This document shows positions 47,236-56,599 of a stretch of DNA of 64,000 bases, one piece after another (position 1 is the first letter of the stretch; each line of letters opens with the position of its first letter). The notes under the pieces were generated by a model. The model was not told where the DNA came from and did no database searches. It saw nothing but the letters and a program-made list of their open reading frames with translations. Made by a program: the position numbers and the translations under genes. This stretch comes from Marinomonas sp. KMM3893 (GTDB lineage Bacteria > Pseudomonadota > Gammaproteobacteria > Pseudomonadales > Marinomonadaceae). The stretch covers positions 248,001-312,000 of the forward strand of contig NZ_SJSC01000004.1 of the NCBI RefSeq assembly GCF_004352855.1, in the 5' to 3' direction.

Positions 47236-48657
47236 ATGAAATTAGAACATCACTTTGCCGGATTAGGAGAGGCGTTTTACGCAAAAACGTCGATCCAGCC
47301 ACTTCTCAAGCAGCGTTTGGTTGAATTTAACCAAGCGCTCGCTCATTCTTTGTCTATTGATATCAAGTCCCCTCAAACGAAGCGTATTTTGCATGGTGAA
47401 GAGCCATTGGAAAACGCGTTAAGTATGGTTTATGCCGGTCATCAATTTGGTGGTTTCTCCCCACAATTGGGTGACGGTCGCGGTGTTTTATTGGGTGAAG
47501 TTCTTGATGATCAAGGTGTACTGCGTGATCTGCATATGAAAGGCGCTGGCCCCACGCCTTTTTCGCGTCGTGGTGATGGGCGAGCGGTTTTGCGCTCGTG
47601 CATAAGAGAATACCTTGCCAGCGAGTTTATGCACGCCATGGGGATTCCTACGTCACGCGCTTTGGCGCTTTATACCAGTGCTCAAGCAGTGTATCGAGAG
47701 CAGCCAGAACCTGGTGCTATGTTATTGCGTACCGCGCAAGGGCATATTCGTTTTGGGCACTTTGAGTACTTTTTCTATCAAGGGAAAGAGGCCGAACTTA
47801 ATCAGTTGATTGATTATTGTTTGCAGCACTATTACCCAGATAGCTTGGCAACTGAGTCGCCCCTAGAGAGCATGTTGGTGGAAGTGGTTGAGCGTACCGC
47901 AAGAATGATTGCTAAGTGGCAGGCCGTTGGTTTTCAGCACGGCGTGATGAACACTGACAATTTTTCGTTTACTGGCGAAACCATTGATTATGGCCCTTAT
48001 GGCTTTATGGAAGATTATCAGCCCGATTGGGTGTGTAATCATTCGGATCATGAAGGGCGTTATGCCTTCTCGCGTCAGCCGGGGATTGGTTTGTGGAACT
48101 TAAATTGCCTGATGCGATGTTTTTCAAAGCATCTTGAGCGGGATCAATTGATCGCCATTTTGCAGCATTATGAAGTGACCTTACAGGCGGAATATGAGAC
48201 CTTGATGGCCGCTAAACTCGGCCTTCCTGTCGGTGAGGTTGTGACTAAACTCTTGTCCTCTTTGTTTGTTGTCTTGGCAGCGGAGAAAATGGACTACAGT
48301 CTTTTCTTCCGCTTATTGAGTCAATTACAGCCTAATGAATTTGATCTTATCCTAGATGAAGTCGTGGATAGGGAGCGCATGCGTGCTTGGTTGCTTGATT
48401 ATCAGCAAGCAAGGCTGGCGTTGGGCCAAGCGTGGGAGCAGGGTAGTGCGCCTATGTTGCAGGTGAATCCTAAATTTGTGCTAAGGAATTATCTTGCGCA
48501 TGAGGCGATTGAAGCGGCTGAGCAAGGTGACTTCTTGCCATTTCGTCGTTTACTTTCAGTGTTAAATGCGCCTTTTGATGAGCATGAATCATCAGACCAG
48601 TTGGCGCAACGCTCTCCGGAATGGGGGCGATCGTTAGAAGTGAGTTGTTCATCCTAA
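47236..48657 (+). CDS. selO: protein adenylyltransferase SelO
   Basis: The 473-residue product is SelO (YdiU), a pseudokinase-fold enzyme that transfers AMP to Ser/Thr/Tyr of target proteins. Marks are AGHQFGGFSPQLGDGRG, HMKGAGPTPFSRRGDGRA, REYLASEFMHAMGIPT, and HGVMNTDNFSF with YGPYGFM. The C-terminus ends SCSS, keeping the conserved Cys that is selenocysteine in animal forms. I start at the ATG at 47236. It follows the helicase by 24 bases. Length is near E. coli (478). Confidence 0.95.
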   Translation: MKLEHHFAGLGEAFYAKTSIQPLLKQRLVEFNQALAHSLSIDIKSPQTKRILHGEEPLENALSMVYAGHQFGGFSPQLGDGRGVLLGEVLDDQGVLRDLHMKGAGPTPFSRRGDGRAVLRSCIREYLASEFMHAMGIPTSRALALYTSAQAVYREQPEPGAMLLRTAQGHIRFGHFEYFFYQGKEAELNQLIDYCLQHYYPDSLATESPLESMLVEVVERTARMIAKWQAVGFQHGVMNTDNFSFTGETIDYGPYGFMEDYQPDWVCNHSDHEGRYAFSRQPGIGLWNLNCLMRCFSKHLERDQLIAILQHYEVTLQAEYETLMAAKLGLPVGEVVTKLLSSLFVVLAAEKMDYSLFFRLLSQLQPNEFDLILDEVVDRERMRAWLLDYQQARLALGQAWEQGSAPMLQVNPKFVLRNYLAHEAIEAAEQGDFLPFRRLLSVLNAPFDEHESSDQLAQRSPEWGRSLEVSCSS

Positions 48658-48690
48658 TGACAATTAGGTGTTATTTTTTGAAGAGAAGGG

Positions 48691-49725
48691 ATGATGAAAA
48701 AACAATCAGTTTGTGTGTTAGGTGGTGGTAGTTTTGGTACCGCGTTGGCCAATATAATGGCGAATAATGGGCATCAAGTAAGCCAATGGATGCGCAACGA
48801 ACAGCAGGTTGAAGAGATTAATTTAACGGGGCTAAATAGCCGTTACCTGCCGAATGCGCCCTTGCATCAAGAATTGTTGGCCACCAGTAATTTAGAGCAA
48901 GCGATAAAGGAAAGTGACACTATTTTTGTCTCTATTCCATCTAAATCTTTTGCGCAAGTCGTGGATCGCATTGAGCCGCTACTGACAGCCGATAAAATGC
49001 TTATCAGTACCACGAAAGGCTTTAATCCAAATCATTTTGAACTTATGAGTGATATTTTGCGTCGTAACACAGTGACGCAAAAAATTGGCGTTCTCAGCGG
49101 CCCTAATTTGGCGAAAGAGATTGCTGCAGGGCAAATGACAGGTTCGGTCATAGCGAGCCATGATGAACAGGTCAGAGAGCGTGTTATCGAGCTGTTGAAG
49201 TCGCCTACTTTTCGGGTCTATGAAAATACCGATAGTACGGGCGTTGAGTTAGCAGGCGCGCTAAAAAATATTTATGCCATTGTGTGTGGTTTGGCAAAAG
49301 CCCTGCAAGTGGGTGAAAATACGATGGCGATGATTATGACGCGAAGTTTGGCGGAGATGAGTCGATTTGCGGTGCATTTTGGCGCAAATCCGATGACGTT
49401 TCTGGGGTTGGCGGGAATGGGCGATTTGATCGCAACCTGCACCTCTCCTTTGAGTCGAAATTATCGTGTGGGTTATGCGATTGGCTCAGGAAAAGACTTA
49501 CAAGCGGCCATCGAGGACATTGGCGAAGTGGCTGAAGGGGTGAATACCTTACGAATGGTGGTAGAGGAAGCAAAGAAACACGACCTTTACATGCCTTTAG
49601 CGGAAGGTTTATCGAAGCTGCTTTTTGATCAAGCAAAATTAGAAACGCTAATCGGATCTATGATGACTGGCGAACAAAAATGGGACGTCGAATTTGCGAC
49701 GTACGAGGAGAATAAACATGGCTAA
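48691..49725 (+). CDS. gpsA: glycerol-3-phosphate dehydrogenase (NAD(P)+)
   Basis: The 344-residue product is GpsA, which reduces dihydroxyacetone phosphate to sn-glycerol 3-phosphate for phospholipid synthesis. It has the dinucleotide-binding VLGGGSFGTALA, the STTKGFNP and SGPNLAKEIA segments and the catalytic Lys region GALKNIYAI. Two adjacent ATGs (48691, 48694) are possible starts. It overlaps the DUF4389 gene by 8 bases, and gpsA-DUF4389-sixA form a compact operon. Confidence 0.97.
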   Translation: MMKKQSVCVLGGGSFGTALANIMANNGHQVSQWMRNEQQVEEINLTGLNSRYLPNAPLHQELLATSNLEQAIKESDTIFVSIPSKSFAQVVDRIEPLLTADKMLISTTKGFNPNHFELMSDILRRNTVTQKIGVLSGPNLAKEIAAGQMTGSVIASHDEQVRERVIELLKSPTFRVYENTDSTGVELAGALKNIYAIVCGLAKALQVGENTMAMIMTRSLAEMSRFAVHFGANPMTFLGLAGMGDLIATCTSPLSRNYRVGYAIGSGKDLQAAIEDIGEVAEGVNTLRMVVEEAKKHDLYMPLAEGLSKLLFDQAKLETLIGSMMTGEQKWDVEFATYEENKHG

Positions 49726-49999
49726 ACCAGGTTACGCAAACCAAGGATTTTGGTTTCGATTGATTTTTATGTTGTTTTACTGGTGTGTGCTTAATGTGGC
49801 CATCACTGTTTTTGGCATTTTGGTGATTGTGGTGAGCGTGGTCAGACTGTGCTCGCGTGCTGAGCCTGTGACTGTTTCTGGTTGGTTGCGCAGTGTGGGT
49901 GTGTTTGTGCGCCAAATTATTGATTTTCTTGCTTACAACGAGGAAGAAAAGCCTTTTCCATTCCAGCCTTGGCCTAAGGGTGTAAAGGATGAGCAGTAA
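49718..49999 (+). CDS. DUF4389 family membrane protein
   Basis: The 93-residue product belongs to the DUF4389 membrane proteins: one long or two close hydrophobic segments (FRLIFMLFYWCVLNVAITV and FGILVIVVSVVRL), then VGVFVRQIIDFLAYNEEEKPFPFQPWP. AGGAGAA lies before the ATG at 49718. It overlaps both gpsA (8 bases) and sixA (11 bases). Function unknown. Confidence 0.88.
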   Translation: MAKPGYANQGFWFRLIFMLFYWCVLNVAITVFGILVIVVSVVRLCSRAEPVTVSGWLRSVGVFVRQIIDFLAYNEEEKPFPFQPWPKGVKDEQ

Positions 50000-50468
50000 G
50001 AAGCAACTTTACGTTTTGCGCCATGGCAATGCCTTTGCTCATGGCTATGAACGAGATGATCTTCGTGAATTGACGCCAGAAGGCGTCGAGGAAGTGAAGC
50101 AAACTGCCCGTGCTTTTAATGAGCAAGGGGAGCGTCTTGATGCGGTATTTGTGAGTCCTTATGTGCGAGCGCAACAGACGGCAAAGTATTTTTTGGCGGA
50201 ACTGGATCAAACTGACGTTGAGGTGCAATCGTGCCCGCTGATTACGCCAAGTGGTAAAGAGTTGGACGTTGCTTTGTGGTTAAACGATCAAAAAGCCAAG
50301 TCTATTTTGCTCATCACGCACCAACCTTTTGCCCATCAGTTGGTTGAGCTGTTGTCTGATGAGCCCTTGCCGGCGTGTTTTGCAATGACGACAGCCGCAT
50401 TGGCTGCGCTTGAGGGCGAGTTGTTTGCGACGGCGTGTTGCCAATATCGTTGGATCATTGCCCAGTAA
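49989..50468 (+). CDS. sixA: phosphohistidine phosphatase SixA
   Basis: The 159-residue product is a SixA-type histidine phosphatase, which removes phosphate from phosphohistidines such as those in two-component or phosphotransfer proteins. The RHG motif is LYVLRHGNA, and further marks are VSPYVRAQQTA and LITHQPFAHQL. It overlaps the DUF4389 gene by 11 bases. Length matches E. coli SixA (161). Confidence 0.94.
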   Translation: MSSKKQLYVLRHGNAFAHGYERDDLRELTPEGVEEVKQTARAFNEQGERLDAVFVSPYVRAQQTAKYFLAELDQTDVEVQSCPLITPSGKELDVALWLNDQKAKSILLITHQPFAHQLVELLSDEPLPACFAMTTAALAALEGELFATACCQYRWIIAQ

Positions 50469-50519
50469 TTGGGTCGTTGTGTGATGAATGCTGTTTGGTG
50501 GTAGAAAAAGGAAGTGACT

Positions 50520-51380
50520 ATGGGGCGTGATGTTGTTTTTAATTTGGCGCATACCAAGATTGCAGGGATTCAGTGGCTGTCGCAGAATTCCTCAGCGTTA
50601 AAAATCTTGTCTTTGCATGGTTGGCTCGACAATGCCGCCAGCTTTCGAACTCTTTCTCCTTATTTTTCAGATTTCAACTTCACGGCATTGGATTTTGCCG
50701 GACATGGCTTATCTGATCATCGTCCGCTGGGCAGCTTTTATCATCTTTGGGATTATGTTTTAGACACGGTCAGTGTGCTGAATCTTTCTAATCAAAGTAG
50801 TTGGTTGGTGGGGCACAGTATGGGTGGGGCCGTGGCCATGATGGTGGCGGCTGTTGCGCCGGAAAAAGTTCGTGGCCTAATTATCTTGGATAATATGGGG
50901 CCGCTGACCAATCAGCCAGAAGAGCGTGTTGTGACCTTGCAAAAAGCGATTCGAAAAATGTCGAAGCATCGACAGGATCGATTTTCTCAATATCAAACAA
51001 AAGCAGACATGGTGCTGGCGCGGATGAATGGCTTTACCTCCTTGTCCCAGGAAGCGGCGTCTTTGTTGGTTGAGCGAGGTGCTGAACAGCGGGGCGGAAT
51101 CTGGTCGTGGCGGCACGATGGCAAGCTGACTTTTCCTTCCCCATATCGTATGGATGAGGCCGGTGTTGAGGCCTTTATTTCAGAGATTAAATGCCCGACG
51201 CTGGCGTTAGTGGCTGAGCAGGGTATTTATAAAGATTCTATTTCTTTGGTTGAAAAACGTGCTAGTCAATTTCCGTGGCTTACACTTAAGTGGGTGGCGG
51301 GAAATCATCATTTTCATTTAGAGCCAGAAACGGCTGCTTCGGTTGCTGATGAGATACAGACATTTATTGATCTTAATTAG
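50520..51380 (+). CDS. alpha/beta hydrolase
   Basis: The 286-residue product is an alpha/beta hydrolase, with the oxyanion hole in LHGWLDNAASF, the nucleophile Ser in VGHSMGGAVA, and a His near the end (GNHHFHLEPE). No signal peptide is seen, so it acts in the cytoplasm. The substrate is unknown; the family includes many esterases and haloalkane-like enzymes. I start at the ATG at 50520 with AAGGAAG upstream; the GTG at 50514 is less likely. Confidence 0.9.
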   Translation: MGRDVVFNLAHTKIAGIQWLSQNSSALKILSLHGWLDNAASFRTLSPYFSDFNFTALDFAGHGLSDHRPLGSFYHLWDYVLDTVSVLNLSNQSSWLVGHSMGGAVAMMVAAVAPEKVRGLIILDNMGPLTNQPEERVVTLQKAIRKMSKHRQDRFSQYQTKADMVLARMNGFTSLSQEAASLLVERGAEQRGGIWSWRHDGKLTFPSPYRMDEAGVEAFISEIKCPTLALVAEQGIYKDSISLVEKRASQFPWLTLKWVAGNHHFHLEPETAASVADEIQTFIDLN

Positions 51381-51414
51381 CGACAACATACTAATAAAAA
51401 AAGGAAGGTATAAA

Positions 51415-52221
51415 ATGATCAGACTTAAGCAGGTGATTGTGGCTTGTTCTGCGTTAATTGCTACTTATGCCTTTGCCGATATCTCTCATATTGAGGCCTA
51501 TCGTGGCGCTCAGTTGGTGAAGAGCGATACGCAAGAGAATCAGTCAGTAGAAATTCCTCTTGGCAAAATTCAGCGTTCTGGACGAGGCTGGGAGCCGGAG
51601 TCTGTGTTACGGGTAAAGGGCTCTGTGTTTCGTTCGCTTTATAAAATAGAGCGTAATGAGCCACTAGAATCGGTGTTTGCTTACTACAAAGATGTGTTGC
51701 TGGCGCACGGTCAGAAAGTGATTTTTCAGTGTGAAAGCCGCAGTTGTGGAAGCAGCAATGCGTGGGCCAATAACTTTTTTAAGAATTATTTGTTGTACGG
51801 AGCAGACGACAGTCAGCTGCTGATGGTAGTGCAGGATAATCACGATGATTATCAGGTGATCTACATTAATCGTCGCGGCGCAGGCGATATTATGGTGCGT
51901 CTGGACAGTATCGCATTACTGGCCTCGCAAGACTCTGAGTTTGAGGTGGTGGCGCAGATGGCGGTAGACGATTTTCCTCGCATTCGTCGTTTCCTTCGAG
52001 ATCTGCCAGATGGCCAGCAAGTTGTTGGTTTTGTGAGTAGCCAGAAAGTCGGCTCTGTTTCTTCTATAGAGCAAGGTGATCGTTATATTAAGGCGCTCAT
52101 GTCTGGGATTGGTCAGCAATTAAGTGAACAGGTGCGTTTTATTAATGTGGCGGATATGGGGCGTGATGTGTTGGGGCATCATCGTGTGTCATTTGTGTAT
52201 GTTGCCCCTCAATTGGACTGA
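51415..52221 (+). CDS. DUF4892 family periplasmic protein
   Basis: The 268-residue product has a signal peptide (about residues 1-20, ending YAFA) and a DUF4892-like body, with DISHIEAYRGAQLV just after the cleavage site and two Cys in FQCESRSCGSS. The C-terminal part from about residue 165 resembles an OmpA-like domain edge (FLRDLPDGQQVVGFVSS). I start at the ATG at 51415, preceded by AAAAGGAAGG. Role unknown; periplasmic or outer membrane associated. The patatin gene follows after 2 bases. Confidence 0.85.
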   Translation: MIRLKQVIVACSALIATYAFADISHIEAYRGAQLVKSDTQENQSVEIPLGKIQRSGRGWEPESVLRVKGSVFRSLYKIERNEPLESVFAYYKDVLLAHGQKVIFQCESRSCGSSNAWANNFFKNYLLYGADDSQLLMVVQDNHDDYQVIYINRRGAGDIMVRLDSIALLASQDSEFEVVAQMAVDDFPRIRRFLRDLPDGQQVVGFVSSQKVGSVSSIEQGDRYIKALMSGIGQQLSEQVRFINVADMGRDVLGHHRVSFVYVAPQLD

Positions 52222-52223
52222 CG

Positions 52224-53153
52224 ATGAAAAAAACCGTATCCCTTGTTCTAGGTAGTGGTGCTGCCCGTGGTAATGCGCATATTGGAGTTATTCAGGCGAT
52301 AGAAGATCAAGGTTACGACATCGTAAGCATCTCAGGGTGCTCGATTGGCTCTATTGTTGGTGGTGTATTTGCGGCGGGTAAAATCAATGACTATAGCGAG
52401 TGGGCGCGCTCGCTAGACAAAGTAAGTGTGTTGCGCATGCTGGATATGTCCTTTCGTCATGGGGCTTATATTAAAGGGGATCGCTTTTTTCAGGTGGTGG
52501 AAGACATCATTGGTGAGGCGCCGGCGATAGAGTCCCTTGCTATTCCTTATACCGCGGTCGCGGTGGATTTGCTTAATCAAAAAGAGTTTTGGTTTCAAAA
52601 AGGCAATTTGATTGACGCCATGCGGGCCTCTTCTGCTATTCCGTCCGTGGTGGCTCCCGTGCAATTGGACAATCGTATTTATGTTGACGGTGGTGTGCTG
52701 AACCCTCTGCCGATTATTCCAACGGTGTCGGCTGGTGCGGATTATATTATCGCGGTGGATTTAAATGGACCGGCGCAAGAGCTCACCACAGAGACACTGG
52801 TGGAAAAAAACAATGAACCTGAGTGGTGGTCAGGCTTTAAAGGCTTTTTTGTAAAAAGTCGCACGGACGAAGAAATTGAAGCGCGAAACATCAGTAAAAA
52901 TGGGCCTGAAAGTTGGGGGCGCTTGCAAACCATTAATATGATGTTTGAAACCATGCAGGAATCATTGACCCAATATAAATTGGCGGGATATCCGCCTGAT
53001 TTGCTGATTTCTATTCCTAAAGACTTTACCTCTTTTTATGAATTCTGGCGGGCCGATGAGCTGATTGATTTCGGCTATGAAGTGGCCATAAAAGCGTTGG
53101 AAGAGCTGGCTTCACCTAAACAAACCTACCACTCCTTTCCAAAGGGCTATTAG
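52224..53153 (+). CDS. patatin-like phospholipase, RssA/NTE family
   Basis: The 309-residue product is a patatin-like serine hydrolase. It has the oxyanion GSGAARGNAHIGV, the nucleophile elbow GCSIGS and the Asp in VDGGVLNPLP, forming the Ser-Asp dyad. It likely acts on lipids or lysophospholipids. The resemblance to E. coli RssA is by fold. It is cotranscribed with the DUF4892 gene. Confidence 0.9.
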   Translation: MKKTVSLVLGSGAARGNAHIGVIQAIEDQGYDIVSISGCSIGSIVGGVFAAGKINDYSEWARSLDKVSVLRMLDMSFRHGAYIKGDRFFQVVEDIIGEAPAIESLAIPYTAVAVDLLNQKEFWFQKGNLIDAMRASSAIPSVVAPVQLDNRIYVDGGVLNPLPIIPTVSAGADYIIAVDLNGPAQELTTETLVEKNNEPEWWSGFKGFFVKSRTDEEIEARNISKNGPESWGRLQTINMMFETMQESLTQYKLAGYPPDLLISIPKDFTSFYEFWRADELIDFGYEVAIKALEELASPKQTYHSFPKGY

Positions 53154-53213
53154 TGCTATTGCCTAATGACCCTTTCTAACCTTGATTGACAGCTCTCTTT
53201 GCTCTGTCAGGCG

Positions 53214-53810
53214 CTAGGACGCCAATAGCGGATTAATGCCGTGCTCGCGTAGCATATTGCACAGAGCGATGAGAGGGAGTCCAATAAGGCCGTTTGGGTC
53301 GTCACCTTCCATTTTGCTGAACAGCGCCACGCCTAACCCTTCGCATTTGAAGCTGCCGGCACAATCCAGTGGTTGTTCAAGGTCCACGTAGCTTTCTATT
53401 TCAGGCTGACTGAGTTGCCTAAAGAAAACATGATACTCGCTGAGTTGGTATTGGTACTCGCCATTTGAGCTGTCGAGAATACAGAGGCCGGTTAAAAAAG
53501 TGACTTTGCGTTGACTGAAGCGAGTGAGTTGCTCGATGGCCTTGTCTCTGGTGTGAGGTTTGCCGAGCACTTCTTGGTCTAATACCGCGACTTGATCAGA
53601 CGCAATGATCAGGTTGTTTTGTTCGTTTCGATCCGCTCGCACTTGTTGGGCTTTTGAAATGGAGAGTCGTTTTACTAAATCAATCGCATTTTCGTTGGCT
53701 AATGGGGTTTCGTTAATGTCGGGCGATTGACACTCAAAAGTGAGATTCAGGCGTTCAAGGAGGCTTCTACGGTAGGGGGAGGAAGAGCCCAAAATCAATT
53801 TTCTTGTCAT
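53214..53810 (-). CDS. Maf-like nucleoside triphosphate pyrophosphatase (YceF type)
   Basis: The 198-residue product is a Maf/YceF family protein, which cleaves m7GTP or other odd nucleoside triphosphates to limit their entry into RNA or DNA. Marks are LILGSSSPYRRSLLERL, the ASDQVAVL segment and the CEGLGVALFSKMEGDDPNGLIGLPL tail shortened. Divergent placement next to yceD matches the E. coli yceF-yceD-rpmF arrangement. Confidence 0.93.
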   Translation of the reverse strand: MTRKLILGSSSPYRRSLLERLNLTFECQSPDINETPLANENAIDLVKRLSISKAQQVRADRNEQNNLIIASDQVAVLDQEVLGKPHTRDKAIEQLTRFSQRKVTFLTGLCILDSSNGEYQYQLSEYHVFFRQLSQPEIESYVDLEQPLDCAGSFKCEGLGVALFSKMEGDDPNGLIGLPLIALCNMLREHGINPLLAS

Positions 53811-53947
53811 GCTTAACTCGCTGATTAATGAGATAAAGTCGTTATTTTACGTTTTTTTCTCTTGGAAAGTGAAAAACAGTGAAAAAAAAGGCTTTGAGAG
53901 CACTTAGACTTTGACAAGAAGGGCAACTGGCCATATTATTTGCCGCC

Positions 53948-54472
53948 ATGTTGAATGACTCATTACCTAAATATTTTGACCCTCGTAAATACGCTAACCA
54001 CGAGTCAGCGATTGAAGGGTACTTGCCCCTTAACCAGCTTAAGGAGCTTTGTGCTGTCTTGGCGTCGGATGAGGGTGATGCTTTTATTCATCTAGACTTT
54101 AGAGTTGATGAGGATAGGCGCTACATTGCTACTGGCTCTCTGAAGGCGACGGTGCAGGTTGTTTGTCAACGCTGTATGGAAGCTGTACCTCAGGAGTTGT
54201 CGGTCGATTTATCCTTGGCTTTCGTTTATGACGAAGACCATGCGAAAAATATACCGAGTGATTATGACCCTGTTGTCATGACCGATGGTGACGTAATCCT
54301 AGCAGATATGGTTGAGCAAGAAATTATACTTGCTTTGCCTATTGTCGCTTATCACGAAGAAAGTGGTTGCAACCCAACAGCTGTAAAGTATGCATCGTCT
54401 ACCGATGACGCACCGGATGACGAAAAAAAACCGAATCCATTTAGTATATTGGCTGACTTAAAGGCCAAGTAA
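53948..54472 (+). CDS. yceD: 23S rRNA accumulation protein YceD
   Basis: The 174-residue product is a DUF177/YceD protein, linked to 23S rRNA accumulation. It has VVCQRCMEAVPQEL with the conserved CxxC and GCNPTAV further on, plus LADMVEQEIILALPIV. It precedes rpmF by 20 bases, the arrangement conserved across many bacteria. The start ATG at 53948 has no strong ribosome binding site. Confidence 0.93.
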   Translation: MLNDSLPKYFDPRKYANHESAIEGYLPLNQLKELCAVLASDEGDAFIHLDFRVDEDRRYIATGSLKATVQVVCQRCMEAVPQELSVDLSLAFVYDEDHAKNIPSDYDPVVMTDGDVILADMVEQEIILALPIVAYHEESGCNPTAVKYASSTDDAPDDEKKPNPFSILADLKAK

Positions 54473-54492
54473 AAAGTTAGGAGCTCCAAGAA

Positions 54493-54672
54493 ATGGCAGT
54501 ACAAAAAAGTAAAGTGACTCGTTCACGTCGCGGCCAACGCCGTTCACACGATGCATTGACTAGCGCAACGCTTTCTGTAGAACAGACTACTGGTGAACTT
54601 CACCGTCGTCACCACGTTTCTGCAGATGGCTTTTACCGTGGTCGTCAAGTTATCACCCCTAAAGGTGAGTAA
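54493..54672 (+). CDS. rpmF: 50S ribosomal protein L32
   Basis: This 59-residue gene is L32 of the large ribosomal subunit. It opens [20 protein letters not shown] and has a basic core. The four zinc-binding cysteines seen in some L32 proteins are absent, so this is the zinc-free form. AGGAG at 54479-54483 is upstream. It lies between yceD and plsX, the usual place. Confidence 0.97.
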   Translation: MAVQKSKVTRSRRGQRRSHDALTSATLSVEQTTGELHRRHHVSADGFYRGRQVITPKGE

Positions 54673-54683
54673 CTAATTTACCC

Positions 54684-55637
54684 ATGATCAGGGTAGCATT
54701 AGACGCGATGGGCGGGGACTTAGGTCCCCGCATTGCATTTGAAGGAGCGCTTCAAGTTCTTTCCCAGCATGATGATGTAGAGATTGTTCTTTACTATTCC
54801 CCCAGCTCAAGCTCAGATTTCGAGCTTCCTCCTCTTTGTGATCGTTTGTCTTTGGTTATTTGCCGTGATGTGATTGACGTGGATGAGGAAATCGTTCTTT
54901 CGCTTTTTCGTCGCTACGAAAGCACGCTGTATAAAGCGCTGAAAAGTTTGAGTGTTAACGCGGCGGATGTCGTTGTTACCTTGGGGAATACGGGTGCTAT
55001 GGTTGCGTTGGCCAGACATATATTGGGGGTTATTCGCCCTAAATTGTATCCTGCGCTGATTCGAGAATTGCATTCAAATCCATTACGCTGCCTGGTTGAT
55101 CTGGGTGCTAATGTTCATTGTCCGCCTTCTATGTTGGAGGGGTTCGCTGAATTGGGCGCGGCGTATGTGGAAGCGTTAAGCGATGAGAAGCCAAAAGTAG
55201 GCTTGCTTAATGTTGGAGTGGAAAGCTCAAAAGGCAGTTCTGTTATTCGTGAAACGGATGCACTGCTAGCGGCTAAATCATGGCCTGATTATTTGGGGTA
55301 TGCAGAAGGCACTGAGCTGTTTCATGGTGAAAAAAATGTCATTGTTTGTGATGGCATGGTGGGTAATGCGGTGCTAAAAGCATCAGAGGGTTTGTTGTCT
55401 TATTTGGTTGGGCAACTGAAAGCGCAAGGTGGCGATGAGTCACTGTTCGAGACTTTTTACCAAACAAAACACCGTCATGGGGCGTGCCTTGTGGGTGTGA
55501 ATGGCAATTTGGTAAAAGGTCATGGCCGATCAGATTTTCAGGCGATGGTCGGTGCGATTGAGTATGGAATTGATATTGCGCGAGTGGATTTATCTACAGT
55601 GGTTCGTGAGCGCCTAGATAACGAGGAATTTAAATGA
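54684..55637 (+). CDS. plsX: phosphate acyltransferase PlsX
   Basis: The 317-residue product is PlsX, making acyl-phosphate from acyl-ACP for phospholipid synthesis. It keeps VALDAMGGDLGP, LGNTGAMVALA, LVDLGANVHC, CDGMVGNAVLKASEG and NLVKGHGRSD. It is about 40 residues shorter than E. coli PlsX (356): the Trp/Arg-rich segment that lies between the CDG and the GHG motifs is replaced by a short LKAQGGDESLFETFYQ stretch. Sequence between motifs is unusually divergent. It overlaps fabD by 4 bases (ATGA). Confidence 0.9.
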   Translation: MIRVALDAMGGDLGPRIAFEGALQVLSQHDDVEIVLYYSPSSSSDFELPPLCDRLSLVICRDVIDVDEEIVLSLFRRYESTLYKALKSLSVNAADVVVTLGNTGAMVALARHILGVIRPKLYPALIRELHSNPLRCLVDLGANVHCPPSMLEGFAELGAAYVEALSDEKPKVGLLNVGVESSKGSSVIRETDALLAAKSWPDYLGYAEGTELFHGEKNVIVCDGMVGNAVLKASEGLLSYLVGQLKAQGGDESLFETFYQTKHRHGACLVGVNGNLVKGHGRSDFQAMVGAIEYGIDIARVDLSTVVRERLDNEEFK

Positions 55638-56557
55638 ATAATGAATTGGCTTTTGTTTTTCCAGGGCAAGGCTCTCAACAGTTAGGTATGCTAGCTGATT
55701 TGGCTGAGAAGCATGACATTATTGAGCAGACTTTTGCTGAAGCGTCTGACGTTCTTGGTTACGATTTGTGGGCGTTGGTACAAAATGACGCTGAGCAATT
55801 GGGTCAAACAGATAAAACACAGCCTGCGCTTTTGACTGCCAGTGTCGCTTTATGGCGTCTTTGGGAGCAACAAGGCGGGCAAAAGCCAGCGTATGTTGCT
55901 GGTCACAGCTTGGGTGAGTATTCTGCGTTGGTGTGTGCTGGTGTGATTGCATTTACGGATGCGGTTGAGCTGGTTAAACTGCGTGGCGAATACATGATGC
56001 AAGCGGTTCCAGCAGGTGAAGGCGCGATGGCCGCCATCATAGGTTTGGACGATGCGAAAGTGATCGCAGCTTGTGAAGCAGCGCCAGGCGTTGTCAGTGC
56101 AGTGAATTTTAACTCCCCAGGTCAAGTGGTTATTGCTGGGCATGTGGCGGCGGTTGAAGCGGCGATGAGCAATGCGAAAGAAGCGGGTGCGAAAAGAGCC
56201 TTGCCACTTCCTGTTAGCGTGCCTTCTCATTGTGAGTTGATGATACCGGCTGGCGAGAAGCTGGCGGTAAAATTGGACTCTATAGAATTTAAATCACCGA
56301 CTTGTACGCTAGTGCAAAATGTGACGGCTCAAGCGGTGTCCGATGCGCAAACCATTAAAGGCAACTTGGTCTCTCAGTTGAGTGAGCCAGTGTTGTGGAC
56401 TCAGTCTATTGAATTGTTGTCTGGCTTGGGCGTTACTGGGACGCTAGAATGTGGGCCTGGTAAAGTGCTAAGTGGCTTGAATAAGCGTATTGTGAAAGGA
56501 TTGTCAGTGTCTTCGTTAGGAGATGTGAGTGGTTTTGAAGCGGCGTTGTCTGCTTAA
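55634..56557 (+). CDS. fabD: malonyl-CoA-ACP transacylase
   Basis: The 307-residue product is FabD, which loads malonate from CoA onto ACP. The catalytic Ser is in GHSLGEYSAL, with FPGQGSQQLGML at the N-terminus and the active His in SVPSHCELM. It overlaps plsX by 4 bases. In E. coli fabH stands between them; it is missing here. Confidence 0.98.
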   Translation: MNNELAFVFPGQGSQQLGMLADLAEKHDIIEQTFAEASDVLGYDLWALVQNDAEQLGQTDKTQPALLTASVALWRLWEQQGGQKPAYVAGHSLGEYSALVCAGVIAFTDAVELVKLRGEYMMQAVPAGEGAMAAIIGLDDAKVIAACEAAPGVVSAVNFNSPGQVVIAGHVAAVEAAMSNAKEAGAKRALPLPVSVPSHCELMIPAGEKLAVKLDSIEFKSPTCTLVQNVTAQAVSDAQTIKGNLVSQLSEPVLWTQSIELLSGLGVTGTLECGPGKVLSGLNKRIVKGLSVSSLGDVSGFEAALSA

Positions 56558-56599
56558 TTAATATTTGTATACGTTTAGGTCGAAAAATTGGAGACAATG

